This document shows positions 6,107-6,864 of a stretch of 6,864 nt of DNA, one piece after another. This DNA is from Prevotellaceae bacterium (GTDB lineage Bacteria > Bacteroidota > Bacteroidia > Bacteroidales > Bacteroidaceae): assembly GCA_030523505.1 (NCBI GenBank), contig JAUNIK010000147.1, positions 1 to 6,864 of the forward strand, written 5' to 3'. Each line of letters starts with the position of its first letter. Positions within the stretch are counted from its first letter, which is position 1. Under the pieces are notes generated by a model that had not been told where the DNA came from, did not search any database, and saw nothing but the letters and a program-made list of their open reading frames with translations. The position numbers and the translations under genes were made by a program.

Positions 6107-6421
6107 ATGGAAGTAAAAATTACAAACGAGAACTTTGAGTCTCTTAAGAATGGTGAGTTGCCATTGGTAGTTGACCTCTGGGCAACATGGTGTGGTCCAT
6201 GTCGTATGATTGGTCCAATCATCTCTGAACTTGCAGAGGAGTACGATGGTAAGGTTGTTGTCGGCAAGTGCGACATCGAGGAGTGCGAGGACATCCCTAT
6301 GGAGTATGGCGTTCGCAACATCCCAACAATCCTCTTCTTCAAGGGTGGTGAACTTGTTGACAAGTTCGTTGGTGCAGGTAGCAAGGCTACATTGAAGGAC
6401 AAGATCGAGGGCCTTCTCTAA
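6107..6421 (+). CDS. trxA: Thioredoxin
   Basis: The 104-residue product is a full-length, single-domain cytoplasmic thioredoxin. It has the redox motif WCGPC (Trp28, Cys29, Cys32), the buried acidic Asp23 in VVDLWATWCGPC, and the cis-proline Pro73 in RNIPTILFF; the closing strand is followed by a C-terminal helix. It acts as a general dithiol-disulfide reductant, recycled by thioredoxin reductase, for enzymes such as ribonucleotide reductase and peroxiredoxins. No signal peptide is present. Two additional cysteines, Cys55 and Cys60 (KCDIEEC), sit between the active site and the cis-proline, which is unusual for this family. Codon choice leans to GGT, GTT and AAG, unlike the GH2 gene, consistent with high expression. 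The gene is monocistronic, with its own promoter and hairpin terminator. Confidence 0.97.
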   Translation: MEVKITNENFESLKNGELPLVVDLWATWCGPCRMIGPIISELAEEYDGKVVVGKCDIEECEDIPMEYGVRNIPTILFFKGGELVDKFVGAGSKATLKDKIEGLL

Positions 6422-6465
6422 GATACAACAATCCCCAGCGCGAAAGCGTTGGGGATTATTGTATC
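6422..6465 (+). terminator. Strong hairpin terminator after trxA
   Basis: Immediately after the trxA stop codon, 6422-6441 pairs with 6446-6465 over 20 positions around a GAAA tetraloop. The core is AATCCCCAGCGC-GAAA-GCGTTGGGGATT, and outer arms GATACAA/TTGTATC extend it. There is one mismatch and one G-U pair. No long T-run follows, though the 3' arm ends in ATTATTGTATC. Given its position it most likely terminates and stabilises the trxA mRNA. Being nearly symmetric, it may work on both strands. Confidence 0.85.
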
Positions 6466-6487
6466 TGCTATATTTTGAGAACTGTTT

Positions 6488-6864
6488 GATTGACAAAAAC
6501 CAGAAAAACCCCTTGTGCTTTCGTCGAGCCTGTCGGCTTGCTGCTATGAGCACTTCAAAATACTTGTATGCAAGCATCCAGATATTTTGAACCACTCACA
6601 TCAGCGTGGTGCTACTCACCACTCGACATAACCCCAAGGCGATAAACAGAAAATAAACAGCCATCCGGCTACCCCACTCTGTCGCCCCTCCGAATTATTG
6701 AATTATTGAAGTATTGGTTTCCCTTCTCCGCGCGTAGCGGTTTATTTTCGGTTTATCGCCTTTTAAGAGGATGAAAGCTTTCTGTAAGAAAGTGATGATA
6801 TGCTTTCAGTTTGGACGTTAAGAGCTGGCTCTTATAAGGACAAAGTGGAAGTATAGCATCAGGT
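6488..6864 (-). mobile_element. TIR-bounded non-coding element, copy B (inverted, truncated by window end)
   Basis: Starting with GATTGACAAAAACC, this is the reverse complement of element A, running from A's right end (2282) back to position 1771. The last 51 bases expected from copy A lie beyond the window. Across the 147 bp matching 2136-2282 there are no gaps and about nine differences by eye. It lacks the two nested 38-bp-type insertions seen in copy A and so looks like the ancestral form; the full length would be near 430 bp. The internal inverted repeat is kept at about 6635-6658 and 6739-6762. It starts 22 bp after the trxA terminator. No protein-coding gene is visible in it. Confidence 0.75.

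Noticed and set aside
5890..6595. Overlapping minus-strand reading frames (5890-6402 and 6092-6595) across trxA and element B
   Set aside because: They are antisense to a clear thioredoxin gene and run into repeats; their sequences are low in plausible domains.

Overview
The window looks like chromosomal DNA from a member of the Bacteroidetes, most likely a Prevotella-like Bacteroidales. Three signs point there: promoter elements of the Bacteroidetes type (TTTG, about 20 bp, then TAACTTTG upstream of thioredoxin), A/T-rich leaders without Shine-Dalgarno sequences, and a secreted family 2 glycoside hydrolase carrying a discoidin-like domain. The genus is an inference.

Layout: (1) At 1-855 on the minus strand is a secreted endonuclease I family nuclease, cut at its C-terminus by the window edge. 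(2) At 856-1210 is a divergent intergenic region holding a G/C-rich palindromic repeat with a long structured insert. (3) At 1211-1717 is a small YfcE-type metallophosphodiesterase. (4) At 1720-2282 is a complete, non-coding, TIR-bounded, hairpin-rich element with nested small insertions. (5) At 2358-5426 is a 1022-residue exported GH2 enzyme. (6) At 5427-6047 is a gene-free stretch packed with hairpins, short palindromic repeats, a 23-bp inverted repeat and a triplet of hairpin repeats. (7) At 6107-6421 is thioredoxin, with a clear promoter and a strong hairpin terminator. (8) From 6488 to the window end is a second, inverted and truncated copy of the element in (4).

The four genes appear to be separate transcription units and do not form an obvious pathway: a secreted nuclease, a cytoplasmic phosphodiesterase, a periplasmic or exported glycosidase, and cytoplasmic thioredoxin. 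The more unusual content is the intergenic DNA. The two inverted copies of a roughly 420-bp core element flank the GH2-trxA segment. Comparing them shows a stem with compensatory base changes and two apparent insertions of a 38-bp unit, each with an 8-bp direct duplication. No new enzymatic or defence system is visible here.
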